Assembly (NCBI RefSeq): GCF_001315945.1
Contig: NZ_BBBG01000024.1
Span: 1-44,045, forward strand
Length of the DNA stretch: 44,045 bases
Source of the DNA: Methanogenium cariaci JCM 10550
GTDB lineage: Archaea > Halobacteriota > Methanomicrobia > Methanomicrobiales > Methanomicrobiaceae
Direction of reading: 5' to 3'
Shown: one piece after another, positions 39,798-44,045 of the stretch
Layout: each line of letters begins with the position of its first letter
How positions within the stretch are numbered: position 1 is the first letter of the stretch
Position numbers and translations under genes: made by a program
Notes under the pieces: model-generated
Database searches by the model: none
What the model saw: the letters and a program-made list of their open reading frames with translations, nothing else
Told to the model about the DNA's origin: nothing

Positions 39798-41111
39798 TTA
39801 ACCAAAGATGTATGGAATTACCAGCAGCAGCAGGATCACGGCGATCATAAACGAACTGATCAACGACACCACGACGGAGACCAGATCACTGCGACCCCCC
39901 GTTTTTCAAAGAACCGGGTCACGCCCTCCTGCATGATATATCCGCCGTCCAGGGGGGGAATAAACGGGAGTGCATTGAATGTCCCGACTGCCAGATTGAA
40001 CCAGAACGTCCAGAACAGTATCTGAATAACGCCCCCCCAGAATCCGGTAAAGGGCACCTCCCACATCTCCATATATGGCACATCAAACGCAAGGATGCCC
40101 AGGTTCAGGCTGTCGTCCTCGATGACCATGTTGATCGGTACGTAGAGCAGAAGCAGGGGGCCGAGGGGGGCTTTTTACGAAATTACTGAATATCTGTTCA
40201 GCTGATTCGGGTGAATAGTAGGTGACTCCCATAAACCCGCTGGATCTATTGTCGAGCTCTTCGGGCCACTCCCCCCCCAGAATCAGGGTATGCTCAGAGG
40301 AGACTCCGCCCTTCAGCGTCGTTATCGTCAGGGTATCTCCGGGAACCGTCTGCTGCAGCAGGTCTGACACATCGGTTCTGGACTCCACGTGGACTCCGTC
40401 GATGGCATCGATCACGGAATCAGGAGATATGCCCGCCAGACCGGCGGGGTAATCCTTATACACTCCCTGGATCATGGGCACAGACGAGGGAGTTGCCATT
40501 CCCAACAACAGGACAATGGCCACAAAACAGATCAGGGCAACAACAAGATTGTTGGTGATACCGGCGCCATACATCCGTATCTTTGCAGAACGCGGGGCTT
40601 TTTCCACCTCTTCTTCATCAGGTTCCACAAAGGCACCGATGGGAATGACCGCAACGAGGATGCCGGTGCTCTTCACTTTGATATCCTCAACCCTGCAAAG
40701 AATTGCATGTCCGAACTCATGGACGACCAGGGTCAGGAAAAACCCGATAATGACGGCCAGTGTGATGGGAATGAAATCATTGACACCGGGGGGGATGGCG
40801 AGAATATTCTGCGGTTCATAAATCCCTACCGGTGAAGGGGGATTCATCATCGAATTGTAGACCGCAAGCAGGAGGAGTGCAGACATCAGTATGGAGATCA
40901 CGACCACGAGGATGGCGCCGAGTGTCCCGTAGCCACGCCAGAACCGGGCCTGTCGTCTGAAAAAATCAAAAAATCCTACATTGTCTGTCTTCAGTGCAAG
41001 AATCGGTCCATAAAAGGTGACATGCGCCTCCCACAGGTGTGCATACTTGATATAACCAGCAACAAGGGCATAGATAATAACTGCAATAATGCCGATTAAA
41101 AGCCAATCCAT
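39798..41111 (-). CDS. Site-2-type membrane metalloprotease (M50) with PDZ domain
   Basis: About 436 residues. Catalytic HEFGH lies in FFLTLVVHEFGHAILCR within a membrane span; the second zinc ligand is in NALPFIPLDGGYIM (LDGG). Between them is a PDZ domain (PSSVPMIQGVYKDYPAGLAG, then SPDSVIDAIDGVHVESRTDV). An N-terminal span (WLLIGIIAVIIYALVAGYI) and the last helix (VSLISSFMIAVILLLLVIPY) complete it. Frame breaks: six-G run near 40165 (expected five; KSPLGPLLLLYVPINMV) and six-C run near 39895 (expected four; RGRSDLVSVVV), after which the stop is at 39798. IPPLDGG and WGGV mark 7-base runs. Such proteases cleave membrane proteins in regulated proteolysis. Confidence 0.86.
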
Positions 41112-41169
41112 TCAGTATATCGTTGGCTTCAGTGATTATAAAAACCGTTGCATGGCACCTGTGATATCT

Positions 41170-41826
41170 TCAGAAATCAAATATCGTGGGCTGTGAGAGG
41201 CGGTTCATGATTCTCCGTGTCGTCTCCCAGGACGCACGTGCACAGGATGGCGGGTGACCGGATTCTGCGATATAGGTCTCCAGAAACCGTATGGTAACCG
41301 CGTCCGACGGGTAGCCGCTCCCGAAATTTCCGAACTCTTCATGCAGACGCTCAATGCACCGGTCTCGTGTTACCTTTGCAACAACGGATGCGGCACTGAC
41401 GATCGGGTAGCGTGCATCCGCTTTATGTTCGGCTACAATGGCATCTGTTCTTTTCCCGGTATATCCGGCAACCGTCCTGCCGTATCGTTCGGCATTGACA
41501 TCACAGGCATCAACATATGCCGTATCACAGGACAGCTTGCAGATGACCTCCGCATGTGCCCGTGCAACGATCACATTCATGGACATTTCTGCGCGGAGAC
41601 GGTCGATCTCCTCTGCAGATAGAATGATCGTGGCAGTGACAAAGTGTTCCGTGATCTCGTCATACAGGAATTCCCGGCGTTTGCGGGAGAGAGTTTTCGA
41701 ATCGGCAACGCCGGTTAATGCGACTTCGTCCATATCACGGGCAGATACTCCGCCAACAACCATCGGGCCCAACACCGGCCCTTTTCCGGCTTCATCAATA
41801 CCGCATATCACGTAGATAATGTTCAA
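41170..41826 (-). CDS. rnhB: Ribonuclease HII
   Basis: 218 residues, intact and free of long G runs. It removes RNA from RNA/DNA hybrids. Active-site acids: GIDEAGKGPVLGPMV (Asp-Glu), TAYVDACDVN (Asp), and the C-terminal SAASVVAKVTRDRCIERL; the GxGYPSD block closes the site. The start MNIIYVICG follows the family; the divergent trkA-like gene begins 42 bases away. Confidence 0.95.
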   Translation of the reverse strand: MNIIYVICGIDEAGKGPVLGPMVVGGVSARDMDEVALTGVADSKTLSRKRREFLYDEITEHFVTATIILSAEEIDRLRAEMSMNVIVARAHAEVICKLSCDTAYVDACDVNAERYGRTVAGYTGKRTDAIVAEHKADARYPIVSAASVVAKVTRDRCIERLHEEFGNFGSGYPSDAVTIRFLETYIAESGHPPSCARASWETTRRIMNRLSQPTIFDF

Positions 41827-41867
41827 TCCACAACCTATATCAATGGGTGTGGCGGATACCCATTTTG

Positions 41868-42535
41868 ATGTATGTCATCATCATTGGTCTCGGAGGTATC
41901 GGCAGGGCACTTGTGGCCATGTCGGTTGAAAATGGAAATTCTGTGGCGGTTATCGATCACGATGAGGGACGCTGCAACGAGATTATCGACCATTATGATG
42001 TCCTTGCTATTGCCGGAAATGCCACCGACAAATCCATTCTTCTGGATGCGGGTATTGAACGTGCACAGGCACTGGTTGCCACCACCAGTGACGACGCGGT
42101 AAACCTGATGGCCTGCTGGCTGGCAAAAAAGTTTGCTGTGCCGAATGTCGTCTCCATCGTTAACCAGAATCAGCATTCTGAGATGTTCAAAGAGGTGGGC
42201 GTGCATATCAGTGAAAATCCTGATGAACTCGTTGCGGAACGTCTGTATTTCTGGTCAGATAACACTGACCTTCATCAGCTGGCGTCCATACCGGGGGGTC
42301 CATCTTTGAAGTCGATGTGGATGATGACGCTCCCATGATCGATCATGAAATCAAAGAGCTGGATGTAGCGGACTTCGTATTCATCGCGATTAAACGGGAG
42401 AAGGGAGATATCATCATCCCCCCCAGCGGCAAGGTGCGTATCCGCAAGGGCGACAATATCATTGTCTTCACCAAGAAGGATGCAGAAAAAGAGTGTTTGA
42501 ATATTCTCAACCGGCAGCTGAAAAAATCAGTCTAA
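41868..42535 (+). CDS. TrkA-type potassium-channel regulatory protein (RCK_N + RCK_C)
   Basis: About 222 residues from the ATG at 41868 ([19 protein letters not shown]). The Rossmann loop GxGxxG and the acid of [10 protein letters not shown] bind NAD(H) or nucleotide; [17 protein letters not shown] and [13 protein letters not shown] complete the RCK_N domain. The frame changes at the six-G run at 42293-42298, where four G give [17 protein letters not shown]. The RCK_C part reads [15 protein letters not shown] and [11 protein letters not shown]. No channel subunit is adjacent. It converges on the reductase gene, overlapping by nine bases. Confidence 0.85.
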
Positions 42536-43736
42536 CAGCCGTCTGAGGGTTCCGATATCTTTTAACAGCCATGGATTGTATTTGACCAGTTCCCGGATGA
42601 GGTACTTGGTATCAAATATCTCCATGTCAAGTTTATTCACTGACTTTACGATGGAGTTCAGTTTTTCATCCTTGAGTTTAATGAATATCTCTTTCACCTG
42701 ATAGTTGCGCTTCAGGCCTTTTCCCATCTTGGAACAGCGCCACTCGGTGTCATATCTCATCAAAGCCTTTTTGCTGCAGTCCCCCCCTGCTGCAATGGAT
42801 TCTGCTGCAACCTCGCCTGCCAGCTTTCCGGTGTACATCGCATTGATGATGCCGCCGCCGGTTATCGGATCACTCAGGCGTGCCGCATCGCCCACGATGA
42901 TGAGCCCGTCTGCGACCGTGCATTCCAGTGGCTTGCACGCCGAGACGCCGCCGGCCATCAACTCGATGATCTTGCCGTTCGGCAGGTGTTCTGCAATGAA
43001 GGCGTCCAGGTAGTCTTTCGGACGCTTGCCGTCTTTGCACATCTTTCCGGATATACCGATACCGACATTGGCGGTTTTTTCGCCTTTGGAGAAGATCCAG
43101 ACATATCCTTCCGGTGCCACATCACGGCCGAGGTAGAAGGCATTCAGACCGGAGTCGATGTCAATATCGGTCATCAGGTACTGCACACAGGTCTCAATCT
43201 CTGCCATGGGAACGGTTGTGTCGATACCGCACCAGCGGGCAAACTTGGACTCGACACCATCTGCGGCGATCACGATGTCAGCGAGTACTTCGACGGTTTT
43301 GCCACCGGTCTCGATGACAGCGCCGCAGACCTTGCCGTCCCGAATGATCGCACTGCTTGCCCGTGACTTGACAAATACGTCACAGCCGGCGTTGGCCGCT
43401 TTCCAGACCAGTTCCCGGTCAAATATTTTCCGGTCCAGTACATAGCCGACTTCATTCCCCCGCCATTTCGGGGGGGTTCAGTTCAAGCACCTGGCCGTCC
43501 GGGGGGGCAACGAGCTGGGCGCCATTAATTTTTGATGAGATCCATTTGGGGGGGTCAAGGTCCACGAGTTCAGAGATCTCCTGTCCCACACCCTCTGCAC
43601 AGCGTACCGGTGCACCGATCGCCGGGCGTTTCTCAATAATGCAGCAGGTAAGTCCTGCTTCTGCAACCGCCTTACCGGCCATTGCCCCGCCGGGGGGGCC
43701 TCCTCCGATGATCAACACATTATACTTACTCTGCAT
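42527..43736 (-). CDS. Geranylgeranyl reductase family flavoprotein (archaeal lipid saturation)
   Basis: About 402 residues. The FAD-binding start reads [20 protein letters not shown], normal as GGGPGGA when the 7-G run at 43692 is shortened to four. Further blocks: [59 protein letters not shown], and [21 protein letters not shown]. The frame changes at CCCCC near 43457 (four expected; [17 protein letters not shown]). The enzyme reduces geranylgeranyl chains of archaeal lipids. Its ATG overlaps the upstream ferredoxin stop, matching the known pairing with a ferredoxin donor in methanogens. Confidence 0.88.
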
Positions 43737-43923
43737 TCTTCACCTCCAGAGCGCCGAGAGGACATATTCGGGAACATATACCGCATTCTATACAGGTTTC
43801 CGGATCAACAGTAAGGTAAGCATCTACCAGTTCGAGTGCACCTTCCGGACAGACCGAAACGCAGGCACCGCAGTAGCCGCACACTTCCCTTTTGATGACA
43901 AGCATTTTGAATACTTTGATCAT
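43726..43923 (-). CDS. 2[4Fe-4S] ferredoxin, likely donor to the geranylgeranyl reductase
   Basis: 65 residues, or 59 from the second ATG at 43905 (MLVIKREVCGYCGACV). Two cluster motifs are complete: CGYCGACVSVCPEGA and CIECGICSRICPLGA. A TATA-like TTATACTT lies about 27 bases before the second ATG, favouring a leaderless transcript from there. It overlaps the reductase start, so the two are translated together. Confidence 0.9.
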   Translation of the reverse strand: MIKVFKMLVIKREVCGYCGACVSVCPEGALELVDAYLTVDPETCIECGICSRICPLGALEVKNAE

Positions 43924-44045
43924 TACGAAGTATAACCCTTCCTTTCAGGAGAGGCAGGAGATTAAAAAAGATACTGCTATTTTCCTGTTAAGCGGTGAAG
44001 TACGCATAAAACCCATTCCGAAACTGGAAATTCTCACACCCGGTA
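43924..44045. other. Upstream region of the ferredoxin gene, window edge
   Basis: Holds the probable ferredoxin promoter. Both strands have an open frame to the window end (plus: QERQEIKKDTAIFLLSG; minus: SSFGMGFMRTSPLNRKIAV ending at 43952). One of them is probably the edge of a real gene, but I cannot tell which. Confidence 0.3.

Noticed and set aside
1..44045. Phase-variable contingency loci as explanation of the G runs
   Set aside because: Phase variation affects a few surface or restriction genes; here ribosomal, polymerase and tRNA genes carry the same runs at sites where relatives have four.
1..44045. CRISPR array or insertion sequence
   Set aside because: No regularly spaced direct repeats and no transposase motifs were seen by eye, even beside the CARF-like regulator.

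Overview
The window is a stretch of archaeal chromosome. Supporting features are a split RNA polymerase operon (rpoH-rpoB2-rpoB1-rpoA1-rpoA2-rpl30e-nusA), TATA-box promoters, an archaeal NrpR nitrogen repressor, a class I CCA-adding enzyme, a DUF1786 protein, an archaeal AbrB-PhoU protein and a ferredoxin/geranylgeranyl reductase pair for ether-lipid saturation. The split B subunit, NrpR and the general gene set point to a methanogenic euryarchaeon, most likely Methanomicrobiales (Methanogenium- or Methanofollis-like). That placement is inference from gene content.

Layout. 1-1541: end of an unknown gene and a membrane-anchored PEGA protein. 1542-2474: G-run-rich stretch with no recognisable gene. 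2475-12679: a type I restriction-modification island, hsdM - YhcG-like nuclease - PIN protein - hsdS - small membrane protein - GIY-YIG protein - CARF-like/HTH regulator - hsdR. 12717-16852: nitrogen cluster nrpR, glnK, amtB, glnA, all on the minus strand, with palindromic operator candidates. 16954-20008: AbrB-PhoU, then cca and thpR. 20139-23744: glutaredoxin, anaerobic ribonucleotide reductase nrdD, DUF1786. 23770-24631: DOMON lipoprotein convergent with a small membrane protein. 24679-33139: RNA polymerase operon and tRNA-Lys. 33332-37910: PsiE protein, then response regulator plus roadblock protein facing away from a four-gene set (two-module protein, membrane roadblock-like protein, MinD ATPase, small coiled coil). 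37959-43923: tRNA-Pro, DUF89, TPR protein, site-2 protease, RNase HII, TrkA, geranylgeranyl reductase, ferredoxin.

The dominant oddity is the G/C homopolymers. By hand count there are about 170 runs of six or more G or C, mostly exactly 7 or 8, where roughly 16 would be expected at 50% GC. Conserved motifs show the natural run is usually 4-6: an extra Gly or Pro codon sits in RNA polymerase, glutamine synthetase, GlnK and other invariant motifs, the tRNA-Lys T-stem is three bases too long, and many genes change frame at such runs. I therefore merge fragments into single genes and treat most frameshifts as base-calling or consensus error. The same data would be remarkable if resequencing confirmed them, especially since the tRNA-Pro(GGG) gene reads with an eight-base anticodon loop like a +1 frameshift suppressor.

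Functionally the window joins housekeeping transcription, nitrogen assimilation under NrpR, DNA precursor and RNA repair enzymes, and two accessory blocks worth attention: the composite restriction island and the roadblock/MinD signalling cluster.
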